The notes under the pieces are model-generated. The model was not told the DNA's origin and did not search any database. It worked only from the letters and a program-made list of their open reading frames with translations. A program made the translations under genes and the position numbers. This document shows, in pieces, positions 8,360-16,990 of a stretch of 64,000 nt of DNA. Position 1 is the stretch's first letter; every line of letters starts with the position of its first letter. The stretch is from positions 186,001-250,000 of the forward strand of contig JAOALC010000002.1 in assembly GCA_025153775.1 (NCBI GenBank), in the 5' to 3' direction. The stretch comes from SAR92 clade bacterium H231. GTDB taxonomy: Bacteria; Pseudomonadota; Gammaproteobacteria; Pseudomonadales; Porticoccaceae.

Positions 8360-9067
8360 TCAGGGTTGATCCATGGCCGGTTCGGAGACATCCGCGCCCG
8401 AGTGAATATATTGGGTGCCCTGCTTGGAAAATAACGACCTATGCCTTGGACCTGGCAGCACAGGATCGACAGATTCGTAGCCTGCATCGCCTGGATAGAG
8501 GCAGACTATGCCCTGGTCTGATTGGCAGATAATAGGAGTGACATCGTAAGGGGCGCGCTGAGCAAGTTGCTCACAGGTCTCTGTGGCAGTCTGGTAATGG
8601 GCGATCAAGCGCATAGAGAGATAGGTGGGAGGCATCATACTGAGCTCCCCGGCGTAATGCAGATCGATCGCCTGCTGAGGTCTCAGCCACTTGTATTCAT
8701 GTATTTCGCCGTCATCGATGATGACATCTGCAGAGCCGCGCTGCGCCTGGGCCACAAAAAACCAGGTGGCAAAGCGCCGACTCTCACCCACAGGTGTCGT
8801 CCAGTTGCAGAAATGTATCAGTTCCTGCTCGGCGATTTGCAGCCCACACTCCTCTTGCACCTCCCGCACAGCAGCTGCTCTTGCCGCCTGCATCTCTGTG
8901 TCTGCAGCTTCAATCTCTGGCTGGTCTATGGCGCCACCGGGAAAAACCCAGGCCCCAGCAGCAAATGCCAGCTTGGCATTGCGTCGCAGCAACAGAACCT
9001 CCAGGCCCTGCTCTGTATCGCGCAAAAGTACCGCGGTGGCAGCCAAGCGCAATTCCGGATCAGTCAT
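8360..9067 (-). CDS. NUDIX hydrolase
   Basis: 235-residue member of the NUDIX superfamily. The box is REVQEECGL at residues 68-76, preceded by VFPGGAID with a longer than standard spacer, as in NUDT19/CoA-pyrophosphatase-like members. These enzymes cleave X-linked nucleoside diphosphates. The C-terminal part (about 150-235) is unassigned. It stands alone between the glyA terminator and nrdR, in the same direction, with 96 bases to nrdR. The substrate cannot be inferred. Confidence 0.85.
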   Translation of the reverse strand: MTDPELRLAATAVLLRDTEQGLEVLLLRRNAKLAFAAGAWVFPGGAIDQPEIEAADTEMQAARAAAVREVQEECGLQIAEQELIHFCNWTTPVGESRRFATWFFVAQAQRGSADVIIDDGEIHEYKWLRPQQAIDLHYAGELSMMPPTYLSMRLIAHYQTATETCEQLAQRAPYDVTPIICQSDQGIVCLYPGDAGYESVDPVLPGPRHRSLFSKQGTQYIHSGADVSEPAMDQP

Positions 9068-9091
9068 CTATCCCACTCCATTTATCAGAGA

Positions 9092-9120
9092 TCAAAAAAA
9101 AAGCCCCATGGTGATGGGGC
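9092..9120 (-). terminator. Rho-independent terminator of glyA
   Basis: The inverted repeat GCCCCAT (9103-9109) / ATGGGGC (9114-9120) encloses a 4-base loop. Read on the minus strand it is followed by a run of nine T. It lies 35 bases after the glyA stop and before the NUDIX gene, so glyA is transcribed mainly on its own. Confidence 0.9.
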
Positions 9121-9155
9121 TTTATACTGTAGCTTTTTAGACTGCTTGGCAAAGC

Positions 9156-10415
9156 TTATCCGTAAACCGGGAAAAGTTTACAGACCGCCAATACCTTTTC
9201 TTTTACCTGGGCAATAACCTGCTCAGATGTCCCATTTTCTAGACTGTCGAGAATATCGCACATCCAGTGAGTCAGCTGCACAGTTTCATCAATACCAAAA
9301 CCGCGGGTAGTAATTGCCGGGGTACCCACTCTCAGACCAGAGGTGACAAAGGGAGAGCGCGGGTCATTGGGAACCGCGTTTTTATTCACCGTGATAAAGG
9401 CTTCGCCCATAGCGCGGTCCGCATCTGTTCCTGTGTATTCCTTGCCAATCAGGCTTACCAGCATCAGGTGGTTTTCGGTGCCATTGGAGACAATATTAAT
9501 ACCACGCTCCATAAAAGTAGCTGCCATAGCTTTGGCGTTGGCCACAACCTGTTTTTGATAGGCGACGAACTCGTCACTGGCCGCCTCTTTGAAGGCAACT
9601 GCCTTGGCTGCGATCACATGACATAGGGGACCACCCTGGCTTCCAGGAAACAGTGCAGAGTTGCACTTCTTGGCGATATCTTCATGGTTGGTCAGAATGA
9701 TCCCGCCGCGGGGACCGCGCAATGTCTTGTGGGTAGTCGAGGTCACTACATGGGCATGGGGCACTGGGCTGGGGTAGACACCAGCAGCAATTAAGCCAGA
9801 GACATGGGCCATATCTACCATCAGATAGGCGCCGACCTTATCGGCAATCTCGCGGAATCGAGCCCAGTCCATAATGCCTGAATAGGCTGAGAAACCAGCA
9901 ATAATCATGGCTGGCTTATGTTCAATAGCCAGAGCTTCAACCTGGTCATAGTCGATCAGACCTGTATCAGCATTTAAGCCATACTGCACTGCGTTGTAGA
10001 GCTTGCCGGAAAAGTTAGGCTTGGCACCATGGGTCAGGTGACCACCATCGGCCAGGCTCATGCCCAAAATAGTGTCGCCGCCTTTGATCAACGCCAAAAA
10101 TACTGCGCTGTTTGCCTGAGAGCCGGAATGGGGCTGCACATTGGCAAAGTCTGCGCTGTACAGCGTCTTGAGTCGCTCTATAGCCAGGTCTTCAGCCACG
10201 TCAACATATTCACAGCCACCATAGTAGCGCTTGCCGGGATAGCCCTCGGCATATTTATTGGTCATCTTGCCACCCTGAGCTTCCATAACCGCGGGGCTGG
10301 TGTAATTTTCCGAGGCAATCAGCTCAATATGCTGTTCCTGGCGCTGGTCTTCCTGCTGGATGGCCTGCCATAGCTCGGCGTCAAACGATGCAATTGTCTG
10401 GTCTTGATCAAACAT
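9156..10415 (-). CDS. glyA: Serine hydroxymethyltransferase
   Basis: 419-residue PLP enzyme that converts serine and tetrahydrofolate to glycine and methylene-THF, the main one-carbon source. The N-terminal [19 protein letters not shown], the [14 protein letters not shown] block and the PLP-lysine segment [16 protein letters not shown] are all intact. Length is standard. It is closed by a strong terminator and has its own 125-base upstream gap. Confidence 0.97.
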   Translation of the reverse strand: MFDQDQTIASFDAELWQAIQQEDQRQEQHIELIASENYTSPAVMEAQGGKMTNKYAEGYPGKRYYGGCEYVDVAEDLAIERLKTLYSADFANVQPHSGSQANSAVFLALIKGGDTILGMSLADGGHLTHGAKPNFSGKLYNAVQYGLNADTGLIDYDQVEALAIEHKPAMIIAGFSAYSGIMDWARFREIADKVGAYLMVDMAHVSGLIAAGVYPSPVPHAHVVTSTTHKTLRGPRGGIILTNHEDIAKKCNSALFPGSQGGPLCHVIAAKAVAFKEAASDEFVAYQKQVVANAKAMAATFMERGINIVSNGTENHLMLVSLIGKEYTGTDADRAMGEAFITVNKNAVPNDPRSPFVTSGLRVGTPAITTRGFGIDETVQLTHWMCDILDSLENGTSEQVIAQVKEKVLAVCKLFPVYG

Positions 10416-10495
10416 AGGATACGAATTCCTTGGGGAAAAAAGATTGTTGTTTTGGAAGGCCAGAAGTATAACTCAATCAGCTAGTGGCTAACAGC

Positions 10496-10520
10496 AAAAA
10501 ACCACGCTCTAGCGTCTTTG
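10496..10520 (-). terminator. Weak terminator candidate after rlmD
   Basis: On the minus strand a short ACGC-TAGA-GCGT hairpin is followed by GG and six T, about 20 bases beyond the rlmD stop. The stem has only four solid pairs, so it may be inefficient. Confidence 0.4.
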
Positions 10521-10540
10521 AAGCGACCCATTAGATGGTC

Positions 10541-11863
10541 TCAGTTTTTCTCAAATAGTGCCATGGCTTCAATATGGGTGGTGTGCGGAAACATATCCAT
10601 TACCCCCACAGATTTTAAGCTGTAGCCCGCCGCAGACAGCACCGCGGCATCTCTGACCATAGTGGATGGGTGGCAGGAAATATAAATCACCTGCTTGGCC
10701 CCAGACAGGGATACCCAGGGCATTACTCCAGCGGCACCATTGCGCGGCGGATCCAGCACAATTAAATCTATGCTGCTATCAGAATCTGCTGGCTCAGCCA
10801 GGCCAATATGGGTCAGACCAACGCCGCGGCTCAAATCAGCCACTGCAAATTCCACATTATCAATATTATTAAAGCGCGCATTGTCAGCGGCATCTTGCAC
10901 CAGAACTGGCAGTCCCTCAAAACCCACAACCCGATCAAATCTCTGAGTTAAAGGCAGGGACAGGTTACCTGTACCACAGTAGAGATCCACTGCAGTACCC
11001 CCATGTTCGGGTAGCAGACTGAGCATCTGCGCCACCATCTCACGATTGATCTGCCCATTGACCTGAATAAACTGACCAGGCTCAAATCTGAGACTAATAT
11101 CATCGGTCACTGCAAAGCACAGATTGTCAGTCCCGGAGTCAAGACGGCTAAAGCGCTCCTGTTTGCCAGCCTTCCACCAGAGTTGCACCGGCCCCTGAGC
11201 TTCTTTAACCAGGGAGTCAAGCATGGCTGGCACCTCTTCATCTGCAGGGAAGCGGCTGGCTTCAACTGCAATAGCTATGCTGTTATCACCAGAGATAAGC
11301 TCCACCTCAAAAACACGGATATCACTGGGTAGATAACTCAACCAAACAGGCAATAATGCCACGGCTCGCGGCAGAGGCTCAGTGAGCACTGGGCACTGGG
11401 TAATAGGTTCTATTCTGCGACTGCCGGCATTGCGAAAACCCACTAAAAACTTGCCATCTTTGGCACGCTGAACTGCCAGGCGCGCCCGGCGCCTGTAACC
11501 CCAGGGAGGAGCGCTGATGGGCGGCAATACTGTCTCGGCTTGCATGCCGCCGCGGCTCAAACTGTCCAGAAGCTGCTGCTGTTTAAACTCAACCTGCTGC
11601 TGATGATCCAGATGCTGTAAGCTGCAGCCGCCGCAGCGAGAAAAGTGCTTGCAGCCGGGCTCGACCCGCCCTGGAGAGGGCTGAACAACCTTTGTGATAC
11701 GGGCCTCATCATAGTTGCGCTTGCGATTGGTATAGCGAAATTCGATAGTTTCATTGGGCAGTGCGCCCTGAACAAAGCAGGCTTTGTCGTCAATGCGCCC
11801 CACTCCACGGCCGTCGTGGCTCAGGTCGACTATCTCGCAACTGATAATTTTTTCTTCGGTCAT
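10541..11863 (-). CDS. rlmD: 23S rRNA (uracil-5-)-methyltransferase, RlmD/RumA type
   Basis: Methylates U1939 of 23S rRNA using SAM. An N-terminal TRAM domain (DLSHDGRGVGRI) is followed by the [4Fe-4S] ligands CKHFSRCGGC with a later Cys (ITQCPVL). The C-terminal methyltransferase fold has DLYCGTGNLSLPL, VLDPPRNGAAG and the catalytic-cysteine loop VIYISCHPSTM. The ATG at 11863 is chosen because the TRAM domain follows directly. An upstream ATG at 11932 would add 23 unrelated residues and has no ribosome site. It is divergent from the cytochrome b561 gene. Confidence 0.92.
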   Translation of the reverse strand: MTEEKIISCEIVDLSHDGRGVGRIDDKACFVQGALPNETIEFRYTNRKRNYDEARITKVVQPSPGRVEPGCKHFSRCGGCSLQHLDHQQQVEFKQQQLLDSLSRGGMQAETVLPPISAPPWGYRRRARLAVQRAKDGKFLVGFRNAGSRRIEPITQCPVLTEPLPRAVALLPVWLSYLPSDIRVFEVELISGDNSIAIAVEASRFPADEEVPAMLDSLVKEAQGPVQLWWKAGKQERFSRLDSGTDNLCFAVTDDISLRFEPGQFIQVNGQINREMVAQMLSLLPEHGGTAVDLYCGTGNLSLPLTQRFDRVVGFEGLPVLVQDAADNARFNNIDNVEFAVADLSRGVGLTHIGLAEPADSDSSIDLIVLDPPRNGAAGVMPWVSLSGAKQVIYISCHPSTMVRDAAVLSAAGYSLKSVGVMDMFPHTTHIEAMALFEKN

Positions 11864-12013
11864 GCAATTGCCATTATTATTTACTGGGGATGGGTGGAAT
11901 ATTAGCAGATCAGCACTGCCAACCCGAGACATGAATCACAGCTTGAACTAAAATTGCATCACGGCGGCAACGCTGTATAAGTCAAATTATTAATCGGCTC
12001 GGAGGCCTGACAG

Positions 12014-12550
12014 ATGGCATTGAAAAATTTCCCAGAGCAGTGGGGCTGGCTGAGCAAACTGTTCCACTGGCTTACGGCACTGCTTATTTTTGTGCAAATT
12101 CCCCTGGGCTTCTATGCGGAGAGCCTGCGACTATCACCATTAAAAATTGATGTCTTTGTATGGCATAAATCCCTGGGCATGCTGATTCTGCTGCTGGTGA
12201 TAGCACGTCTACTCTGGCGTATTAAAAGTACTATCCCAGTGGCCCTGGCCACCAGTAGATTACAGCAGTTACTGGCCTCTGGGGCCCATGGCCTGCTCTA
12301 TACTCTGATGCTGGCACTGCCAGTCTCAGGCTGGGTTACCTCCTCAGCCGCTAACTTTCCGGTCAAGTTATTCTGGCTGATTCCCCTGCCTGCCATTGTA
12401 GGCCCAGACAATGACTTAAAATCTCTAGCCGCGGAGGTTCACGAGATCTGTGTTTTTATTATTATCGCGGTGTTACTGGTTCATATTGGCGCCGCTATGC
12501 GCCATCACTTTGTATTGAGGGATAGCGCATTAAAGCGCATGTGGTTTTAA
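12014..12550 (+). CDS. Cytochrome b561 family protein
   Basis: 178 residues, four predicted membrane helices. Haem-ligand candidate histidines lie in KLFHWLTA, FVWHKSLGM, GAHGLLYTL and LLVHIGAAMRHHF. Bacterial b561 proteins of this size pass electrons between quinone and superoxide or other donors in the inner membrane (E. coli CybB acts as a superoxide oxidase). The start has a good GGAGG site. It is followed by two YceI genes within 25 bases or less, a common pairing because YceI binds isoprenoid quinones. Confidence 0.9.
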   Translation: MALKNFPEQWGWLSKLFHWLTALLIFVQIPLGFYAESLRLSPLKIDVFVWHKSLGMLILLLVIARLLWRIKSTIPVALATSRLQQLLASGAHGLLYTLMLALPVSGWVTSSAANFPVKLFWLIPLPAIVGPDNDLKSLAAEVHEICVFIIIAVLLVHIGAAMRHHFVLRDSALKRMWF

Positions 12551-12571
12551 CCAGGCTACTTGGGAGCTCAA

Positions 12572-13132
12572 ATGAAAATAAATATCCTATTTTTGCTGAT
12601 GTCTCTAGCCGCTGGACTCACCAGTGCAGAGCAATGGCGAGATAACAGCGCTGCGAGTAAGCTGTATTTTGCCCCTAGCTTTGAGGGGCTGCCTATCAAT
12701 GGTGAGTTTCGACAGTTCTCAGTCAATATCTCTAGCGACCCAAATCTGCAGCCAGAATCACTTATTGTTCTGGTGCAGATAGCCAGCGCTGACCTCGGCA
12801 GTAGCGATCTCAATGAAGCTATTCAAATGGTCGACTGGTTTGATAGTCAGGGCTTTGCCGAAGCTAGGTTCTCCAGTGATCAAATAGTGGCTACAGACCA
12901 AGATAATCAGTTTGTTGCCAGCGGCCGCCTGTCACTCAAGGCGGCGGAAAAAACCATTGAAGTACCCTTTAGCTGGCAACAATCGGCAGATGGCAGTATC
13001 CGTATGCTGGGCGAGCTAAAACTGGATCGCGGAGATTTCGCCATTGGCTCAGGCGAATGGTCCAGCGGTGATCAAATTGGTCTGGCCGTCAAAGTTTGGT
13101 TTGACCTGAACCTGGTTGGCACCAATGACTAG
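12572..13132 (+). CDS. YceI family periplasmic protein
   Basis: About 186 residues with a signal peptide (MKINILFLLMSLAAGLTSA). The mature part is YceI-like: it begins WRDNSAASKLYFAPSFEG, with F-x-F-type strands, KAAEKTIEVPFSWQ, LDRGDFAIGSGEWSS and a VKVWFDLNL end. YceI folds as a lipocalin-like barrel that binds isoprenoid chains. The ATG at 12572 is used because GGGAG lies 6 bases upstream; a TTG four codons earlier is less likely. It sits between b561 and a second YceI gene, with a shared operon. Confidence 0.88.
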   Translation: MKINILFLLMSLAAGLTSAEQWRDNSAASKLYFAPSFEGLPINGEFRQFSVNISSDPNLQPESLIVLVQIASADLGSSDLNEAIQMVDWFDSQGFAEARFSSDQIVATDQDNQFVASGRLSLKAAEKTIEVPFSWQQSADGSIRMLGELKLDRGDFAIGSGEWSSGDQIGLAVKVWFDLNLVGTND

Positions 13133-13838
13133 ACCCAAATTCCGCCAACTGGCGGCCCTGCTGCTATTGCCTCTATTACTCCAGGGTTGTAGCAATTACT
13201 CCCAGCTAGCCGATACTCAGTCGCAACCAGCCAATTTCCCCGACAGTTTTTACCTTCAGGCCGAACCTAACCAGGTCTACAGAATCGATAGCCAATTCTC
13301 GCAAATTATTGTCACTGTGCGCCGCGGCGGACTGATGGCACGGCTGGGGCATGATCATATTGTTGCCAGCAACCATGTGCAGGGGATTATCTATTTAGAC
13401 CGGGAAAATCAACGCTGCAGAGCCCAGCTATTTGTACCCCTAAATATTTTGGAGGTAGATAATCTCCAACTTAGATCCGCAGCAGACATGACCACCAAGC
13501 CATCGGCTGCGGATATTGAGGGCACCACCAGCAATATGCTGAAAAGCATCGAAGTCGAAAAATTCCCCTTTGCCCAGCTGCACAGCCAGGACTGCAGTGG
13601 AGCGCTAAATGGCCAACCAGTACCTGTGACTCTCTCTATTCACGGGGTAAGTCAGAACAGGTCGCTGAATATAAGCCTGCAACAGCCTGACGAGGCTCAG
13701 CTGTTTATCAGCGGAGACTTTGCTATTTTGCAAACAGACTTTGGTATAGAGCCCTTCTCGATTATGAACGGCTTGATCAAAGTGCAGGACCGACTGCACC
13801 TAAGCTTCCAGTTGAGGGCCCAGCAAACTCAGCCCTGA
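13125..13838 (+). CDS. YceI family lipoprotein
   Basis: About 237 residues. The signal ends in a lipobox (LLLQGC), so it is probably membrane-anchored. The body has YceI marks: YRIDSQFSQIIVTVRRGG, LARLGHDHIVASN-like text and VTLSIHGVSQ. Compared with the preceding YceI it has an extra N-terminal linker and a Cys pair. The ATG at 13125 overlaps the previous stop by 8 bases. The upstream TTG at 13116 is less likely. It is probably part of a quinone/redox-linked trio with b561. Confidence 0.86.
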   Translation: MTRPKFRQLAALLLLPLLLQGCSNYSQLADTQSQPANFPDSFYLQAEPNQVYRIDSQFSQIIVTVRRGGLMARLGHDHIVASNHVQGIIYLDRENQRCRAQLFVPLNILEVDNLQLRSAADMTTKPSAADIEGTTSNMLKSIEVEKFPFAQLHSQDCSGALNGQPVPVTLSIHGVSQNRSLNISLQQPDEAQLFISGDFAILQTDFGIEPFSIMNGLIKVQDRLHLSFQLRAQQTQP

Positions 13839-13849
13839 TTAGCCTGAGT

Positions 13850-14602
13850 CTAAAACTGGATACTTTTGCCAGCCCAGTCGAGATAGGACAGCTGCCCATC
13901 CAGGTCGGCGCTGGCCATAATCTCGGCCAGTTGATCTGCCACAAAGACTGCGGAAAACAGATTCTGCTCTGGCACTGAAGCCTGGAACGGCTTGGACAAG
14001 TCTGTATCCACTGTGCCTGGATGAAAGGCTATCAGCTTGACGTTTTTTAAGCGCCGGGCATATTCAACGGCAAAGGATTTCAGCAAACTATTCAGCGCCG
14101 CCTTGGAGGCACGATAGGAATACCAGCCACCCAATCTATTGTCGGAGGTACTGCCAACTCGGGCGCTAAACACCGCCACTATACAGGGAAGCTTGCTGGC
14201 CAGAGTTTTGTGTAGAACCTTTAACCACAGCGAAGGGGTAATGGTATTAGCCTGGAAAATCTCCAGCATGGCGCTTGCGTCAATATCTTCAAAACGCTTC
14301 TCTGGCCACAGGTGATCATCGTGGAGAATGCCGTGACAGATACAGACGCGACTAAAAGTGCCTGCATAGGGGACAAGTTTGCCGACCACTTCAAGCATAC
14401 TCTGCTCGTCGTATTGGGACTGAATCCAAACCAGCCTAGACTGGGATAGCCAGGGCGCAGAGAGATCCTTCGTCTGCCCACTGCGGCTTACCGCAATTAC
14501 CATGCCCACCTCTGGATCACTCAGAAATCTGGCAATCAGGGCCTGCCCCAGGCCACCACCTGCCCCCAGTACCAGAACATTGCGCGTTGCAGCGGTGCTC
14601 AT
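13850..14602 (-). CDS. Short-chain dehydrogenase/reductase (CsgA/C-factor-like)
   Basis: 250 residues with the Rossmann glycine motif VLVLGAGGGLGQALI near the N-terminus and the YSYRASKAALNSLLKSFA active-site block (Tyr-x3-Lys), preceded by the Ser-containing VFSARVGS. It is NAD(P)-dependent; the substrate is unknown. It overlaps the stop of the DUF393 gene by 4 bases, in a minus-strand trio divergent from the cryptochrome. Such SDRs are often found near photolyases in marine bacteria, which suggests a light-stress role (inference). Confidence 0.88.
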   Translation of the reverse strand: MSTAATRNVLVLGAGGGLGQALIARFLSDPEVGMVIAVSRSGQTKDLSAPWLSQSRLVWIQSQYDEQSMLEVVGKLVPYAGTFSRVCICHGILHDDHLWPEKRFEDIDASAMLEIFQANTITPSLWLKVLHKTLASKLPCIVAVFSARVGSTSDNRLGGWYSYRASKAALNSLLKSFAVEYARRLKNVKLIAFHPGTVDTDLSKPFQASVPEQNLFSAVFVADQLAEIMASADLDGQLSYLDWAGKSIQF

Positions 14603-14997
14603 TCGGGTCTCCCGGCCAAGGCGCAGCGTTCACAGCGAGCCTTACCCATCAGCAACCTTGAAATACGATGGCGGTGTTTAGCGAAGAATCGATAACCAAT
14701 CTCTGCGCATTGTTTAAACAGGGGCCAGCGCAAAATCGCAACCCAGTGGCGCTTACCCACCAGAGCCCAGGCCTGATAGGTAACCTCAAGACCGTAAATC
14801 ATTTCGCCAGACTGCAGCTGCCCGTGAAGAACAAGATCCGCGGCCTCTAGGTCGATTTGGGGAAAGCGCTGGCTAAAGTCCCGCGCATATATATTCTCAA
14901 AGGCAAGTTTGGCTTCAGTATTCAGCCTGACTAGATGGTCCATTTCCGCTGCACAGAGCGGGCATCCGCCGTCAAAAAATATTGTCAGTTGGGTCAT
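14599..14997 (-). CDS. DCC family thiol-disulfide oxidoreductase-like protein (DUF393)
   Basis: 132 residues with the family opening TIFFDGGCPLCAAEMDHL, whose CxxC sits in a thioredoxin-like position. The rest matches DUF393 in length and in the VTYQAWALVGK and RFFAKHRHRIS blocks. Function is unproven and likely a redox or small-molecule role. It lies 3 bases after the DUF3429 gene and overlaps the SDR start. Confidence 0.85.
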   Translation of the reverse strand: MTQLTIFFDGGCPLCAAEMDHLVRLNTEAKLAFENIYARDFSQRFPQIDLEAADLVLHGQLQSGEMIYGLEVTYQAWALVGKRHWVAILRWPLFKQCAEIGYRFFAKHRHRISRLLMGKARCERCALAGRPE

Positions 14998-15000
14998 AAT

Positions 15001-15480
15001 TTAAAGCTCCGCCACCATCATTAGAATCACCGCAAGATGCGCCAGGGCAACCACTGCTGTCAACTGAATGCGCATATGCCAGTAACCGGCATTCTCTGGC
15101 ACCTCAAGCAGGCGCTCGATCAGCAGCAAGCCCAGATAACCGGCCATAAGCAGGCACAGGGCGAACAGCGTCATAATAGGCGCTATGTAGATCAGCAGCA
15201 TACTCAGCCAGGCGGACAGAGCCACCAAATTGCTAAACAGAATAGCGCCATAGCTCACCACAGCATCGACCGACCTGGCATAGGCCCAGACTGTGCCACT
15301 GAGAAAACTCAGGATAACGGCGCTGTAGGCGATAAATACATAGGGTGCATAGAGGCCAAAGAGCGCGGCACTCTGCAAACCCTTAGAAGAGAGGAAAGCC
15401 TGCCCCATCAGATAGACGGGCAGCAAGAATGGCAATGTGCCAGCATAGCCCAGGGTTTTGATTAGACCAGAGTGACTCAT
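15001..15480 (-). CDS. DUF3429 membrane protein
   Basis: About 159 residues, with five hydrophobic segments (for example TLPFLLPVYLMGQAFL, VFIAYSAVILSFLSG and LFALCLLMAGYLGLLL). The family has no known activity. The ATG at 15480 (MSHSGLIKTLGYAG) is preferred over a TTG at 15510, because the conserved part begins at the ATG. It heads the minus-strand trio and is divergent from the cryptochrome, across a gap with an operator-like inverted repeat. Confidence 0.8.
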   Translation of the reverse strand: MSHSGLIKTLGYAGTLPFLLPVYLMGQAFLSSKGLQSAALFGLYAPYVFIAYSAVILSFLSGTVWAYARSVDAVVSYGAILFSNLVALSAWLSMLLIYIAPIMTLFALCLLMAGYLGLLLIERLLEVPENAGYWHMRIQLTAVVALAHLAVILMMVAEL

Positions 15481-15510
15481 AGAGGGTAGCCTGAAAATTT
15501 GTTGTGGCAA

Positions 15511-15529
15511 TTGGCTTGGGATAAGCCAA
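15511..15529. promoter_or_regulatory. Inverted repeat between DUF3429 and cryptochrome genes, operator candidate
   Basis: Perfect 7-base arms TTGGCTT (15511-15517) and AAGCCAA (15523-15529) around GGGAT. It lies between divergent genes, 31 bases before the DUF3429 start and 121 before the cryptochrome start, where a shared regulator could control both sides. No regulator gene is adjacent. Confidence 0.45.
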
Positions 15530-15658
15530 GTTTATAGCTTAGATACGCTATCGGCGGTTATTCAGATTCGCTGTAAATCAATCCAAAGCTTTTTACGTGG
15601 CGTACTCAGACAGGTTCAAGGCGATAAAGCTTCCACTTCTCCCACATAGATGGTTTGT

Positions 15659-16987
15659 ATGCATAAGGTTGGTCTGTTCTGGTTTCACAGCGATCTGCGT
15701 ATTGCTGATCATCCGGCTCTGGTGCAGGCTGCCAGCCAAGTGGACCGTCTGCTGTGTATCTATTGCCTACCCAATAGCACCAGCGACCACAAGACCCCCA
15801 GCGGCCTCTCCCCGGCGCGGCTGCAGTTCCTGCAGGAAACTCTGACCGATTTAGATGCCAGTTTACAAGACCGCAATCAGGGACTGGAGGTTTATTATGA
15901 ACCGCCGCTGGAGACCATTGCTCAGCTAATCACCCAGTATAATATTTCCCATATCTTCGCCAGCGTCAGCCCTGATTACTATTTTAATAGGCAGTGGAGT
16001 ATTCTTAAGCAACGCTACGCGATGATAGATTTCAAACAGACAGAAAGTGGCTTTTTGCTGGATGCCAACCAATTGCCCTTCGAGCGGCAAGAGCTGCCCG
16101 ATAGTTTTTCCAAATTTAGGCGCCGCGCAGAACCTATTGCGGTGCAACAGCCCCTAGAGGCACCAAGCTCCCTGCCTCCGCGGCCAGCAGCTACCAGTAA
16201 AAGGAGCTGGCAGAAGCAATTTCCCGACTGTGCCCTGCAGTACAAGCCTTTGTTTCACGGCGGCGAGCAACAGGGCCAGCAGCATATGCACAGCTACTTT
16301 TCTCGGGGTCTGGCCAGCAGCTACAAACAGACTCGCAATGGTTTGGATGGCATGGATTACTCCACCAAATTTAGCCCCTGGCTGGCTGCTGGCAGCCTGT
16401 CACCAAGAACCATTATGCAAGCGTTAAAACAGTATGAAATGGATGTGGAGAAAAACGATTCCACCTACTGGATTTACTTTGAGCTTCTGTGGAGAGAGTA
16501 TTTTCAGCGCTATGCGCAAAAGTATGGCCCCCAGCTATTTACCTTTGGCGGCATCAAAGGGCGCAAGCCAAGCACCAGCTTTTATCCTGAGCGCTACCAG
16601 AAATGGTGCCAGGGCAATACCCCCTATCCCATTGTGAATGCCTGCATGAAACAGCTCAACAGCATTGGCTATATGTCCAACCGCGGACGCCAGCTAGTGG
16701 CCAGCTGCTTTGTCCATGAACTTAATCTCGACTGGCGTTACGGTGCTGCCTATATGGAGCAGCAGCTGATTGATTACGATGTGGCCTCCAACTGGGGCAA
16801 CTGGCAATACCTGGCGGGAGTGGGCGCTGACCCGCGCGGGCATCGACGCTTTGATCTCCGCAAACAGACAGAAATTTACGATCCAGATAACCACTTTATC
16901 GACCACTGGGATGGAGGCAATTGTTCAATGGTACTAGACTCCGTAGATGCCGCCGACTGGCCCATCACAGATAGCAGTGGCCACTAG
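15659..16987 (+). CDS. DASH-type cryptochrome
   Basis: About 442 residues. It begins with the photolyase alpha/beta domain (GLFWFHSDLRIADHPAL), with a helical FAD-binding domain from about residue 200. Cry-DASH marks are the C-terminal DWRYGAAYMEQQLIDYDV, SNWGNWQYLAGVGADPRG and FDLRKQTEIYDPDNHFI. These proteins bind FAD and usually an antenna folate, and repair CPD lesions in single-stranded or loop DNA, or act as light sensors. A second ATG three codons in (15659) is taken; ATG 15650 is possible. It is followed 3 bases later by the (6-4) photolyase gene. Confidence 0.92.
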   Translation: MHKVGLFWFHSDLRIADHPALVQAASQVDRLLCIYCLPNSTSDHKTPSGLSPARLQFLQETLTDLDASLQDRNQGLEVYYEPPLETIAQLITQYNISHIFASVSPDYYFNRQWSILKQRYAMIDFKQTESGFLLDANQLPFERQELPDSFSKFRRRAEPIAVQQPLEAPSSLPPRPAATSKRSWQKQFPDCALQYKPLFHGGEQQGQQHMHSYFSRGLASSYKQTRNGLDGMDYSTKFSPWLAAGSLSPRTIMQALKQYEMDVEKNDSTYWIYFELLWREYFQRYAQKYGPQLFTFGGIKGRKPSTSFYPERYQKWCQGNTPYPIVNACMKQLNSIGYMSNRGRQLVASCFVHELNLDWRYGAAYMEQQLIDYDVASNWGNWQYLAGVGADPRGHRRFDLRKQTEIYDPDNHFIDHWDGGNCSMVLDSVDAADWPITDSSGH

Positions 16988-16990
16988 ATT

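Noticed and set aside
8522-9217. Open frame of 231 codons on the plus strand opposite the NUDIX gene
   Set aside because: It lies fully opposite a recognised NUDIX gene and the glyA end, has no family motif, and is probably a shadow of the codon pattern.
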